The position numbers were made by a program, and so were the translations under genes. The notes under the pieces are model-generated. The model had not been told where the DNA came from. It ran no database searches and worked only from the letters and a program-made list of their open reading frames with translations. Positions 9,176 to 17,608 of a DNA stretch of 64,000 nucleotides are shown piece after piece. The stretch spans positions 62,001 to 126,000 of the forward strand of contig CAYWKS010000001.1 in the NCBI GenBank assembly GCA_964458935.1, in the 5' to 3' direction. Each line of letters starts with the position of its first letter. The first letter of the stretch is position 1. This DNA comes from CAYWKS01 sp964458935. GTDB taxonomy: Bacteria > Planctomycetota > Phycisphaerae > Phycisphaerales > Zrk34.

Positions 9176-11575
9176 ATGGCGATTCTCAGGTCTGGCGGGG
9201 TTCTGTTCGGATTGCTGTTGATCGTGGGCAGCGCCCGGGCCGACGGCATCTATCACAATGGCTGGAACGACCTGAACAAGAACGGCCAGAAGGACCGGTA
9301 CGAGGACCCGGCCGTCCCGGTCGAGCAGCGCATCGCGGACCTGCTTGAGCGCATGACGCTGGAGGAGAAGACGTGCCAGATGAGCACGATCTACGGCTAC
9401 AAGCGGGTGCTGCAGGACCCCAAGCCCACGGATGAATGGAAGCAGCGCGTCTGGAAGGACGGCGTGGGCAACATCGACGAGCACGGCAACGGCGTCCGCC
9501 GCCGCGGCGCCGAGTTCGTCGCGTTCGACGACCACGTGAACCTGATCAACACGGTCCAGCGATGGTTCATCGAAGAGACGCGCCTGGGCATCCCCGTCGA
9601 CTTCACGAACGAGGGCATCCGGGGTCTGTGCCACGCCAATGCCAGCAACTTCCCCAGCCAGCTCGGCGTCGGCGCCGCGTGGGACCGCGACCTGGTTCGC
9701 CGCATCGGCGTCATCACGGGCAAGGAAGGCAAGGCGCTGGGCTATTCGACCGTTTACTCGCCGATCCTCGACGTGGTGCGCGACCCGCGATGGGGCCGCA
9801 CCATCGAGTGCTACGGCGAATCGCCCTACCACGTGGGCGAACTGGGCAAACAGCAAACGCTCGGCTTGCAGTCGCAGGGCGTCGCGTCCTCGCCGAAGCA
9901 CTTCGCGGTGTACAGCACGCCCCACGGAGGCCGCGACGCGAGGGGCCGAACCGATGCGCAGGTCCCCTTCCGCGACATGCACCAGATCCTGCTCGATCCG
10001 TTCCGCAAGGTCTTCATGGAAGCCGGCGCCATGGGCACGATGGGCTCATACAGCACATACGACGGCGTGCCGATCAGCGGCAGCCGCTACTTCCTGACCG
10101 AGTTGCTGCGCGAGGAGTACGGGTTCAACGGCTACGTCGTCTCGGACAGCGGCGCGATCGAGCGAATCCACCAGCAGCACCGCGTCGCGGCGGACTGGGA
10201 AGACGCGATCGCCCAGGCGGTGAACGCCGGCATGAACGTCCGCACCGACTTCCAGCCGACCGAGCGATTTGTCCTGCCGCTGCGAGAAGCGGTCCGCAGG
10301 GGCAAGATCAGCATGCAGACGATCAACGCGCGTGTCGCCGATGTCCTGCGCAACAAGTTCAGGCTGGGCCTTTTTGACGAGCCGTTCGGCGACCCCGAGA
10401 GGGCGCTGCGGGTGGTGTACACCGAGGCGCACGAAGCGACGACGCTGGAGGCGGCGCGCAAGGCGCTGGTGCTGCTGAAGAACGACAACAGCGCCCTGCC
10501 GCTCGACGCCGACCGCCTCAAGACCCTGCTGGTCACGGGCCCCGGCGCCGACGATCCGGAACAGATGATCAGCCGGTACGGTCCGTCGATGTCAGACGTG
10601 ATCACGCCGCTGGCCGGGATCGAGGCGCTGGTCGGCGACCGCGTCGACGTCCTTCACGCCGAGGGCTGCGACTGGCGTGACGACCGGTTCCCGGGTTCGG
10701 ACATCCTGCCCGAGCCGCCCATGGGCAGGGAGCGGTCGAAGCTGGATGCGGCGATCGCCGCGGCCGACCGCGCCGACGCCATCGTCGTCGTCGTGGGTGA
10801 CAGCCACGAGACCGTGGGCGAGTCGCGATCGCGGACGTCGCTCGACCTGCCCGGGCATCAGACGTTGCTGGTCCAGCAGATGGTCAAGACGGGTAAGCCG
10901 GTCATCGTGGTGCTGATGGCCGGCCGCGCCGCGTCGATCAACTGGATCGACAACCACGTGGACGGCATCCTCGCCTGCTGGCACGGGGGTGAGAAGGTCG
11001 GCCAGGCCGTCGCCGAGGCGGTGTTCGGTGACTACAACCCCGGCGGGAAGCTTCCGATCACCTTCCCGCGCACGGTCGGCCAGATCCCCCTGGCCATGCC
11101 GCACCGCCACGGCGCCTGGGGCCGGCAGAACCGCCGCGCCGGGCCCAACGGCTGGGGCAGCACCCGCATGGTGAAGCCGCTGTACTACCTCGGGCACGGC
11201 CTGAGCTATACCTGCTTCGAGTACGACAACCTGAAGATCGAGCCGGCCAACGCCACCGCCGACGATGCGATCACCATCACCTGCGAACTGACCAACACGG
11301 GCGACCGCCCCGGCGACGAGGTGCCGCAGCTCTACATCGAGGATGTTGTCGCGTCGGTCACGCCTTACACACAGATGCTGCGCGGGTTCGAGCGGGTGTC
11401 GCTCGAACCGGGCCAGACCAAGACCGTCCGCTTCAAGGTCGACCCGCGGCGTGACCTGCGGATGCTCGACCGCCACAACGCGTGGATCGTCGAGCCCGGG
11501 GAGTACAAGGTCCGCGTCGCCACTTCGTCCGCGCTGGACGGTGTGCAGCTCCAAGGCTGGTTCGAGATTCGTTGA
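9176..11575 (+). CDS. Secreted glycoside hydrolase family 3 (beta-glucosidase/xylosidase type)
   Basis: 799 residues with a signal peptide (1-22). Just after it is NDLNKNGQKDRYEDP, which looks like a calcium-loop motif. The GH3 N-terminal barrel begins VEQRIADLLERMTLEEKTCQ. The nucleophile is Asp324 in GYVVSDSGAI. The second alpha/beta domain starts near KALVLLKNDN, and a fibronectin III-like domain closes the protein (PGDEVPQLYIED). It should remove non-reducing terminal beta-linked sugars from oligosaccharides; specificity is not clear. The start has AAGGAGA. It diverges from the lyase gene and precedes a sulfatase by 21 bases, so both probably belong to one polysaccharide-degradation unit. 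Confidence 0.92.
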   Translation: MAILRSGGVLFGLLLIVGSARADGIYHNGWNDLNKNGQKDRYEDPAVPVEQRIADLLERMTLEEKTCQMSTIYGYKRVLQDPKPTDEWKQRVWKDGVGNIDEHGNGVRRRGAEFVAFDDHVNLINTVQRWFIEETRLGIPVDFTNEGIRGLCHANASNFPSQLGVGAAWDRDLVRRIGVITGKEGKALGYSTVYSPILDVVRDPRWGRTIECYGESPYHVGELGKQQTLGLQSQGVASSPKHFAVYSTPHGGRDARGRTDAQVPFRDMHQILLDPFRKVFMEAGAMGTMGSYSTYDGVPISGSRYFLTELLREEYGFNGYVVSDSGAIERIHQQHRVAADWEDAIAQAVNAGMNVRTDFQPTERFVLPLREAVRRGKISMQTINARVADVLRNKFRLGLFDEPFGDPERALRVVYTEAHEATTLEAARKALVLLKNDNSALPLDADRLKTLLVTGPGADDPEQMISRYGPSMSDVITPLAGIEALVGDRVDVLHAEGCDWRDDRFPGSDILPEPPMGRERSKLDAAIAAADRADAIVVVVGDSHETVGESRSRTSLDLPGHQTLLVQQMVKTGKPVIVVLMAGRAASINWIDNHVDGILACWHGGEKVGQAVAEAVFGDYNPGGKLPITFPRTVGQIPLAMPHRHGAWGRQNRRAGPNGWGSTRMVKPLYYLGHGLSYTCFEYDNLKIEPANATADDAITITCELTNTGDRPGDEVPQLYIEDVVASVTPYTQMLRGFERVSLEPGQTKTVRFKVDPRRDLRMLDRHNAWIVEPGEYKVRVATSSALDGVQLQGWFEIR

Positions 11576-11596
11576 CCCCGGACCGGGACCACCACC

Positions 11597-13480
11597 ATGA
11601 ATCGCCAAACCCAGTCGCGCGCCGCCGTTCAGGCCATCGCCGCCCTCGCGCTCGTCATCACTCTGGCCGTGGCGTTGTCGGCGCGCGCCAGCGAGCGGGC
11701 CGCCCGCCCCAACGTCCTCTGGCTGACCTGCGAGGACATGAGCCCGACCCTCGGCTGCTACGGCGACACCTACGCCAACACGCCGCATATCGACAAGCTG
11801 GCCGGCCGGAGCATCCGCTACACCCAGGCGGTCGGGATCGCCGGCGTCTGCGCGGTCAACCGCTCGTGCCTGATCACCGGGATGTACCCCTCGACGATCG
11901 GGTCGCAGGACATGCGCAGCCGCATCCGCCTGCCCGAGTCGATCCCCACCTGCAGCCGCCTCATGCGCGACGCCGGGTACTACTGCACGAACAACGCCAA
12001 GACCGACTACAACTTCCCGACACCGCCCGACGCCTGGGATGCGTGCTCGGGCAAGGCCCACTGGCGGCATCGCGACCCGGGTCAGCCGTTCTTCGCCGTG
12101 TTCAACTACGACGGCACCCACGAAAGCCGCATCCGCGAGCCGAAATACAGCCAAGCCACCAAGGGTCTCACCGCCGCCCGGCGGCACGACCCGGCCGACG
12201 TGCCCGTGCCCCCGTTCCACCCCGACACCCCCGAGGTCCGACGCGACTGGGCCAATCACTACGACACCATCTCCGCGCTGGATCGCTGGGTCGCCGATCA
12301 TCTGGCCGATCTCGAAGAAGCCGGCCTCGCCGACGACACCATCGTCTTCTTCTACTCCGACCACGGCGTGGGCCTGCCGATGTGCAAGAAGTGGCCTTAC
12401 GACTGGGGCCTGCGTGTGCCGCTGCTGATCCATTTCCCGGAGAAGTACGCGCACCTGGCGCCGGACAAGCCGGGTTCGGTCGACGATCGGCTGGTCAGCT
12501 TCGTCGACTTCCCGCCGACGCTGCTGTCGCTGGTCGGGGCGAAGGTGCCCGGGCATATGCAGGGCCGGGCCTTCCTCGGCGACCACGCCCCGCCGCCACG
12601 CGACTACGCCTTCGCCATCCGCAATCGCCACGCCGAACAGTACGCCTGCGTCCGCGTCGTCCGCGACTCACAGTACCAGTACCACCGCAACTTCCTGCCC
12701 CACCTGCCGTGGGCGCCGTTCGGCTGGTACACGATGAAGATGCCCACCGCCCAGGTCTGGACCAAGCTCCACGCGCAGGGCCAGCTCACCCCCGCCCAGA
12801 GCCGCTACTTCCTGCCCAAGCCCACCGAAGAGCTGTACGACGTGCGAGCCGATCCGCACATGGTCCACAACCTCGCCGACGATCCGCGCTACGCCCACGT
12901 CGTCGAACGCATGAGCGCCCAGCTCCGCGACTGGCAGCTCCGCACCCGCGACACGGGGCTGATGAGCGAGTACGAGATGCACCGCCGCGCCGACGGGTCC
13001 ACGCAGTACGTGGTCGGCCAGAGCGAAGCCGCCTACCCGCTGACCCGCATCCTGCCCGTCGCGGAGATGGCCGGCGACCGTGACCCGGCCAACCTGCCCG
13101 AGCTGGTGCGACTGCTCGATGACCCCGAGCCGATCGTGCGATGGTGGGCGGCGCTGGGCCTGGTCATGCTGGGCGACGAGGCTGCGCCCGCCGAGGCGGC
13201 GCTACGGCGTGCGCTCGCGGACGGCTCGCCCGTCGTCCGCGTCGCCGCCGCCGAGGCGGTGTACCAACTCGGCCACGCCGATCCCGCCCGAGATACGCTC
13301 GTGCAAGCCCTCGCCCACCCCACGCCATTCGTGCGGCTACGCGCGGTCAACGTGCTCAACCGCATGGGCAACGACGCCCGCCCCGCCGCCGATGCCATCG
13401 AGCAGGCCGCCATGGACGGCATGTACCCCGCCGACTACCTCAACCGCATGACCCGATACGTCCCCGAACGCCTCCGCTGA
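11597..13480 (+). CDS. Secreted sulfatase with C-terminal HEAT repeats
   Basis: 627 residues. Signal peptide at about 1-31. The sulfatase domain begins RPNVLWLTCEDMSPTLGCYG. The formylglycine site reads CAVNRSCLITG, with Cys85 and Arg89. It departs from the classic C-x-P-S-R but keeps the Cys and Arg. YSDHGVG is the second metal motif. After about residue 500 come at least three HEAT-like helical repeats (ELVRLLDDPEPIVRWWAALG and similar), which could bind partners or substrate. It likely removes sulfate from the polysaccharide handled by the upstream GH3 enzyme. Only a weak ribosome site precedes the ATG, which fits translational coupling to the GH3 gene. Confidence 0.88.
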   Translation: MNRQTQSRAAVQAIAALALVITLAVALSARASERAARPNVLWLTCEDMSPTLGCYGDTYANTPHIDKLAGRSIRYTQAVGIAGVCAVNRSCLITGMYPSTIGSQDMRSRIRLPESIPTCSRLMRDAGYYCTNNAKTDYNFPTPPDAWDACSGKAHWRHRDPGQPFFAVFNYDGTHESRIREPKYSQATKGLTAARRHDPADVPVPPFHPDTPEVRRDWANHYDTISALDRWVADHLADLEEAGLADDTIVFFYSDHGVGLPMCKKWPYDWGLRVPLLIHFPEKYAHLAPDKPGSVDDRLVSFVDFPPTLLSLVGAKVPGHMQGRAFLGDHAPPPRDYAFAIRNRHAEQYACVRVVRDSQYQYHRNFLPHLPWAPFGWYTMKMPTAQVWTKLHAQGQLTPAQSRYFLPKPTEELYDVRADPHMVHNLADDPRYAHVVERMSAQLRDWQLRTRDTGLMSEYEMHRRADGSTQYVVGQSEAAYPLTRILPVAEMAGDRDPANLPELVRLLDDPEPIVRWWAALGLVMLGDEAAPAEAALRRALADGSPVVRVAAAEAVYQLGHADPARDTLVQALAHPTPFVRLRAVNVLNRMGNDARPAADAIEQAAMDGMYPADYLNRMTRYVPERLR

Positions 13481-13743
13481 CCCCGCCAGGCCCATCCCCG
13501 CCGCCCCCGCCGGCCGAGCGAAGCACCCCATGGCCGACAGAAGGCGATGTCGACTGGAGTGTGAGGTGGGCCTGTCGTGACCGAAGACGCGGCACGGCCG
13601 GAGCACACGCGCGGGACTTGCGGAGCTCGGCGGCCGCTTGCGAAGCTGCTGCCGACGCCAGGGGGAGGTGGGCGATGGGCGGACGCGCGGGCCGACGAGA
13701 CGCTGCTGCGCGGCCGAACGCGGCACCAACCTTGCCGCGGGCG

Positions 13744-14175
13744 CTACTTCAACCGGTCGGTGATGGCGGCCTTGAGCTCGGCGGCGGCCTGGTCGTCCAG
13801 CTTGCCGGCGGGCCAACGGTAGCCCAGGCCGTCGCCCTCGTCACGCGGGATAATGTGAAAGTGCACGTGCATGACCACCTGGCCGGCGACCGACCCGTTG
13901 TTCTGCAGCAGGTTCCAGCCGGCGCAGCCGGTCGACGCGACGACCGCGGCGCCGACGGCCTTCGCCGCACGCCCGCACGCCGCGGCGGTCTCCGCCGGGA
14001 CCTCGTCGAGCGTGACGTAATGGCCCTTGGGGATGATCAGCGTGTGACCCCGGCTCAGCGGGCCGATGTCCAGGAACGACAGCACGTGCTCGTCCTCGTA
14101 GACCGCGTGGCTGGGGATCTTGCCGGCGATGATCTTGCAGAAGATGCAGTCGGGGTCGCGTCGGGGTTCGGCCAT
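13744..14175 (-). CDS. HIT-family nucleotide hydrolase/transferase
   Basis: 143 residues, the usual size for a single HIT domain. It begins DPDCIFCKIIAGKIPSHAVYE, like HinT/HIT proteins, and has the histidine triad in VVMHVHFHIIP. The Cys pair near the N-terminus is common in the zinc-containing branch. Such proteins hydrolyse purine phosphoramidates or dinucleotides in the cytoplasm. The ATG has GGAGG eight bases upstream, but that site lies in the 3' arm of the intrinsic terminator that ends the ribosomal operon. Expression may therefore depend on read-through. Confidence 0.9.
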   Translation of the reverse strand: MAEPRRDPDCIFCKIIAGKIPSHAVYEDEHVLSFLDIGPLSRGHTLIIPKGHYVTLDEVPAETAAACGRAAKAVGAAVVASTGCAGWNLLQNNGSVAGQVVMHVHFHIIPRDEGDGLGYRWPAGKLDDQAAAELKAAITDRLK

Positions 14176-14176
14176 G

Positions 14177-14216
14177 AAAAAACCTCCGCCCGCAGTCATA
14201 GCGGCAGTCGGAGGTT
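14177..14216 (-). terminator. Intrinsic terminator of the ribosomal-protein/rpoA operon
   Basis: Read on the minus strand, AACCTCCG (14216-14209) pairs with CGGAGGTT (14188-14181). An inner CCGC/GCGG can extend the stem, and the arm runs into six Ts. It lies 18 bases after the rplQ stop. The GGAGG of the 3' arm is also the ribosome site of the HIT gene. Confidence 0.8.
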
Positions 14217-14233
14217 GAGGTCAAGCGGTCGGG

Positions 14234-14971
14234 TTACTCGCCCTTGGGCTTATCCGGGTCGTCGCCGGTGTCCCCGTCGGCCGCCGCTTCCGCGGCCGGC
14301 GCGTCGGCGGGCTTATCCTCAGCCGGGGCCTCAGCCGGGGCATCGGCGGCAGCCGTCTCGCCCTCGGGCGCATCTTCCGCGGGTGCGGGCGGCGGGGCCT
14401 GGGGCTCGGCGTCGGCGTCGGCGGGCGAGGCTTCGGTGGCCGCCGCGCCGCCGCCGGCCTTGCGGAGCTTCGCCGCGAAGGTCGTGCGGTTGTTCTGCTT
14501 CTGGCGGCGTCGCGAGGATCGGCCGGCCACGCTGGCGCCTTCCTCGTCGCCGACCAGTTGAAGGACGACCAGGTCGCCGCCGTCGCCGATGCGGTGGGTG
14601 CCCAGGCGGACGATCCGCGTGTACCCGCCGGGTCGGTCGGCATACTTGGGGCCGATCTCCTCGAACAGCTTCTGGACGAGCGTCTTGTCGCGCCCGTCGG
14701 GGTGCTCTTCGTAGATCGGGTCGCCCGAGTCCTTGTCGACGGTGACGAGCTTGCGGTCCTGGAGTCGGGCGATGACCTGGCGTCGGGCGTGCAGGTCGCC
14801 GCGGCGGGCCAGCGTGATCAGCTTCTCGACGAACGGCTGAACGGCCTTGGCCTTCTGCAGCGTGGTGGTGATCTGGCCGTGCTGGAACAGGCCGGCCGCG
14901 AGGTTGCGGAACAGCGCGGTGCGGTGCTCGGTGTCACGGGAGAGCTTGTAGCCGGCAATGCCGTGTCTCAT
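14234..14971 (-). CDS. rplQ: 50S ribosomal protein bL17 with long acidic Ala/Pro tail
   Basis: 245 residues, about twice the usual bL17 length. The first ~120 are a normal bL17 domain (MRHGIAGYKLSRDTEHRTAL, then HARRQVIARLQDR). A basic stretch (RRRQKQNNRTTF) leads into roughly 90 residues made almost only of Ala, Pro, Glu and Asp, surely disordered. It is the last gene of the operon, as in most bacteria, directly before the terminator. The tail has the same strand and base composition as the rest, so it is unlikely to be a frameshift product. Confidence 0.95.
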   Translation of the reverse strand: MRHGIAGYKLSRDTEHRTALFRNLAAGLFQHGQITTTLQKAKAVQPFVEKLITLARRGDLHARRQVIARLQDRKLVTVDKDSGDPIYEEHPDGRDKTLVQKLFEEIGPKYADRPGGYTRIVRLGTHRIGDGGDLVVLQLVGDEEGASVAGRSSRRRQKQNNRTTFAAKLRKAGGGAAATEASPADADAEPQAPPPAPAEDAPEGETAAADAPAEAPAEDKPADAPAAEAAADGDTGDDPDKPKGE

Positions 14972-15039
14972 GGCGATACTCCGGGTTCATGCAACGGCCC
15001 GTCCGCACGCGCATCGGGGCCGGGTCGTGCGTCGCGGGG

Positions 15040-16110
15040 TTACTCGTCGTCGTCGAGGTCTTCGGTGCTGAACGATTCCATGGGCTCAGTGGCGGGCTCG
15101 AACCCCGCGGGCATCTCGACCTCGGCGCCCGGCGGCGGGGTCATGCCCAGCGACAGGTCCATGTCCGCGAGCTTGCGCTTGATCTCGCGGAGGCTCGTCT
15201 TGCCGAACGCCCGGATCTTGAGCAGGTCCGGCTCGGTCATCTGGGCGAGCTGCCCCACGGTCTTGATCTCGGCCGACTCGAGGCAGTTGTTGGCCCGGAC
15301 CGACAGGTCGAGGTCCTCGATGGGCATGGCCAGCTTGCGGACCAGCTCGTCGTCGACGGCGGTGGCGGCGGCGGCGGCCTCGGAAACCGTCTCCCCGCCG
15401 AGCGTGAAGTACTGCACAAACGGGTTGAGGTGCTTGCGCATGATCTTCGCCGCCTCGACCAGCGCCATCTCCGGCGTGACCGCGCCGTTGGTCCAGACCT
15501 CCAGCGTCAGCTTGTCGTAGTTAGTCTTCTGGCCCACGCGGGTGTCCTCGACCTTGTACCGCACGCGGAGCACCGGCGAGAAGATCGCGTCGACGTGGAT
15601 GTCGCCGACCGTCTGCTCGGGCTCCCGCTCGGCCAGCTCGCTCGCCGGCACATAGCCCCGGCCCTTCTCCACGACAAACTCGCAGTCGAAGTCGACCTCC
15701 TCGGTCAGCGTGCACATCACCAGGTCCTTGTTGAGGATGGTGATGGAGGTGTCGGCCTCGATCATGTCGGCGGTGACCTCGCCGGGCCCGGTCGCGCCCA
15801 GCGCCATGGTCCGGGGCTCGTCGCCCTCGAGTTGCACCACGAGGTTCTTCACGTTCAGGATGATGTCGGTCACGTCTTCCTGCACGCCCTGGAGCGTGGT
15901 GAACTCGTGGGCGGCGTTGTTGATCTTGACGCGGGTGACGGCCGCGCCCTCGATCGTCGAGAGCAGGATGCGGCGGAGCGAGTTGCCGACGGTCGTGCCG
16001 AGCCCGCGCTCGAACGGCTCCACGGTGAACTTGCCGTAGGTCGCGGTGTTCAGGTCGGGGTCGGGGATGACACGGGTGGGCAGTTCCAGGCCTCTCCAGC
16101 GAATGCGCAT
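15040..16110 (-). CDS. rpoA: DNA-directed RNA polymerase alpha subunit
   Basis: 356 residues. The N-terminal dimerisation domain contains VEPFERGLGTTVGNSLRRIL, the alpha signature. The C-terminal domain, which contacts UP elements and activators, contains the helix-hairpin-helix region LKIRAFGKTSLREIKRKL. The C-terminus adds a short acidic tail. The start has AAGGAG. It lies between rpsK and rplQ; rpsD, which often sits just before rpoA, is missing, and the rpsK-rpoA gap is 197 bases with no gene visible. Confidence 0.97.
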   Translation of the reverse strand: MRIRWRGLELPTRVIPDPDLNTATYGKFTVEPFERGLGTTVGNSLRRILLSTIEGAAVTRVKINNAAHEFTTLQGVQEDVTDIILNVKNLVVQLEGDEPRTMALGATGPGEVTADMIEADTSITILNKDLVMCTLTEEVDFDCEFVVEKGRGYVPASELAEREPEQTVGDIHVDAIFSPVLRVRYKVEDTRVGQKTNYDKLTLEVWTNGAVTPEMALVEAAKIMRKHLNPFVQYFTLGGETVSEAAAAATAVDDELVRKLAMPIEDLDLSVRANNCLESAEIKTVGQLAQMTEPDLLKIRAFGKTSLREIKRKLADMDLSLGMTPPPGAEVEMPAGFEPATEPMESFSTEDLDDDE

Positions 16111-16307
16111 CGGCGGTCTCCTTCTGTCTGTCGGGCAGCTTCGCCTTGTGTTCGGGCGGCGGCTTCAGGTCGCGGTCATCTCACCCGCGCTGCCCGGCGG
16201 GGGACGCCTTCTGCATGAAGCCGGATGTCGTCGGCGGCGTGAACGGGCGACGGCGAAGGCGACGCGGGTCCCCGTGGACCACGCGGCCTGCGGCCCGTCG
16301 CCTCCGC

Positions 16308-16685
16308 TTACACGCGTCGTTTCTTGCGGGGGCGGCAGCCGTTATGAGGGATCGGCGTGACGTCCTCGATGGCGGTGATCTTCAGCCCGCTGGACTGCAG
16401 GGCGGTGACAGCGGACTCGCGGCCGGGGCCCGGCCCCTTGATCTTCACCTCGACCTCGGTCATGCCGACCTTCCGCGCCTTGGCGGCGGCATTCTCCGCG
16501 GCGCGGGTCGCGGCGAAGGGCGTGCTCTTGCGGGCGCCCTTGAACCCGACCGTGCCGGCCGAGTCCCATGCCACGGTCTCGCCGCTCACGTCGGTGATGG
16601 TGACCTGGGTGTTGTTGAAGGTCGCCTTGATGTGGGCGACCCCCCGGGTGACGTTCCTGCGGACTTTGCGTGCTTTCTTGGCCAT
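16308..16685 (-). CDS. rpsK: 30S ribosomal protein uS11
   Basis: 125 residues with the family blocks GVAHIKATFNNTQVTITD and GPGPGRESAVTALQ and a basic end PRKKRRV. It forms part of the 30S platform near the E site. It follows rpsM by 119 bases in the same direction. Confidence 0.97.
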   Translation of the reverse strand: MAKKARKVRRNVTRGVAHIKATFNNTQVTITDVSGETVAWDSAGTVGFKGARKSTPFAATRAAENAAAKARKVGMTEVEVKIKGPGPGRESAVTALQSSGLKITAIEDVTPIPHNGCRPRKKRRV

Positions 16686-16804
16686 GCCTGTTCCTCGAAG
16701 CTGCGGGCGCTACCGCCGGGGTAGCTGACTTCGGTTGACGAGGCCGTCGATCGGCGATCGACGGCGTGACGTAGACGATCGCGGCGCGGCCGCGGGTCGC
16801 GGGT

Positions 16805-17179
16805 TTACTTGACGCCCTTCTTGCCGGCGACGGTCTTCTTGCGGCCCTTGCGGGTGCGGGCGTTGGTCTGGGTGCGCTGGCCGCGGACGGGCAGCCCCCG
16901 ACGATGCCGCTCGCCGCGGTAGGCGCGGATGTCGCGCAAGCGGGCGATGTTCTGCGAGGTCTGGCGGCGGAGCGCGCCCTCCACGACGTAGTTGGAATCG
17001 ATGATGTGCGTCAGCTTCGCCACGTCATCCTCGCTGAGGTTGTTGGCGCGGAGCTGGCCCTCGATACCCGCTTCCTTGACGATGGCCTGGGCGAACTTCG
17101 GCCCGATGCCGTGGATGTACTGGAGCGAGATGCGGATCGGCTTGTTGTCCGGGATGTCGACGCCGGCGATACGTGGCAT
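16805..17179 (-). CDS. rpsM: 30S ribosomal protein uS13
   Basis: 124 residues beginning MPRIAGVDIPDNKPIRISL, with the helix-two-turn-helix and the GLPVRGQRTQTNARTRKG tail that reaches the P site. The internal ATG was taken as start because uS13 proteins begin MxRIAG; four extra upstream codons are possible. A near-perfect palindrome lies 20 bases upstream. Confidence 0.96.
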   Translation of the reverse strand: MPRIAGVDIPDNKPIRISLQYIHGIGPKFAQAIVKEAGIEGQLRANNLSEDDVAKLTHIIDSNYVVEGALRRQTSQNIARLRDIRAYRGERHRRGLPVRGQRTQTNARTRKGRKKTVAGKKGVK

Positions 17180-17198
17180 GTTGGTCTCCAAACTCGAC

Positions 17199-17220
17199 GT
17201 TCGAGGTTCGAAGCTCGAAC
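17199..17220. repeat. Near-perfect 22-bp palindrome upstream of rpsM
   Basis: GTTCGAG and CTCGAAC arms flank GTTCGAAG, which itself contains TTCGAA; two positions are unpaired. In the mRNA it can form a hairpin between the rpmJ stop and the rpsM ribosome site. Confidence 0.45.
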
Positions 17221-17230
17221 CCGCGGGGCT

Positions 17231-17344
17231 TCAGCCCTGGCGTTGCTTGTGCTTGGGGTTCGTGCAGATCACGCGCACGACGCCCTTGCGACGGACGATC
17301 TTGCAGTTCTCACAGATTCGTTTCACGCTGGCTCGGACTTTCAT
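17231..17344 (-). CDS. rpmJ: 50S ribosomal protein bL36 (zinc form)
   Basis: 37 residues, the normal length. The zinc ribbon is intact: CENCKIVRRKGVVRVIC followed by a His in NPKHKQRQG. It begins MKVRASVKRIC, as the family does. It lies between infA and rpsM, the common place for rpmJ. Confidence 0.95.
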   Translation of the reverse strand: MKVRASVKRICENCKIVRRKGVVRVICTNPKHKQRQG

Positions 17345-17377
17345 GATCCACCTCGGGGCTGGGCGCTGCGCGGCCGG

Positions 17378-17593
17378 TCAGTGTCGGTACGTGATCCGAC
17401 CACGGGTCAGGTCGTAGGGGCTGATCTCCACCGTGACGCGGTCGCCGGGGACGATCCGGATGTAGTGCATCCGCATCTTGCCGGCGAGCATGCCCAGCAC
17501 CTCGTGCCCGTTCTCCAGCCGAATCTTGAACATCGCGTTCGGCAGGGTGTCGATCACTTCGCCTTCGACCTGGAGCTTGTCCTCTTTGGCCAT
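17378..17593 (-). CDS. infA: Translation initiation factor IF-1
   Basis: 71 residues, a single OB fold with the family start MAKEDKLQVEGEVIDTLPNA and end LTRGRITYRH. IF-1 binds the ribosomal A site during initiation. It follows map by 15 bases. Confidence 0.97.
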   Translation of the reverse strand: MAKEDKLQVEGEVIDTLPNAMFKIRLENGHEVLGMLAGKMRMHYIRIVPGDRVTVEISPYDLTRGRITYRH

Positions 17594-17608
17594 GTCCTGT
17601 TGCGGTTC

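Noticed and set aside
10592..12631. A 679-codon minus-strand open frame under the GH3 and sulfatase genes
   Set aside because: Antisense of two well-supported genes, with biased composition and no recognisable domain.
16111..16307. Possible rpsD or small gene in the gap between rpsK and rpoA
   Set aside because: No uS4-like blocks in any frame; only the rpoA leader with AAGGAG can be seen.
17160..17230. TTCGA-rich sequence that might be the T-arm of a tRNA
   Set aside because: There is no acceptor or anticodon arm at the right spacing; it is a simple palindrome.
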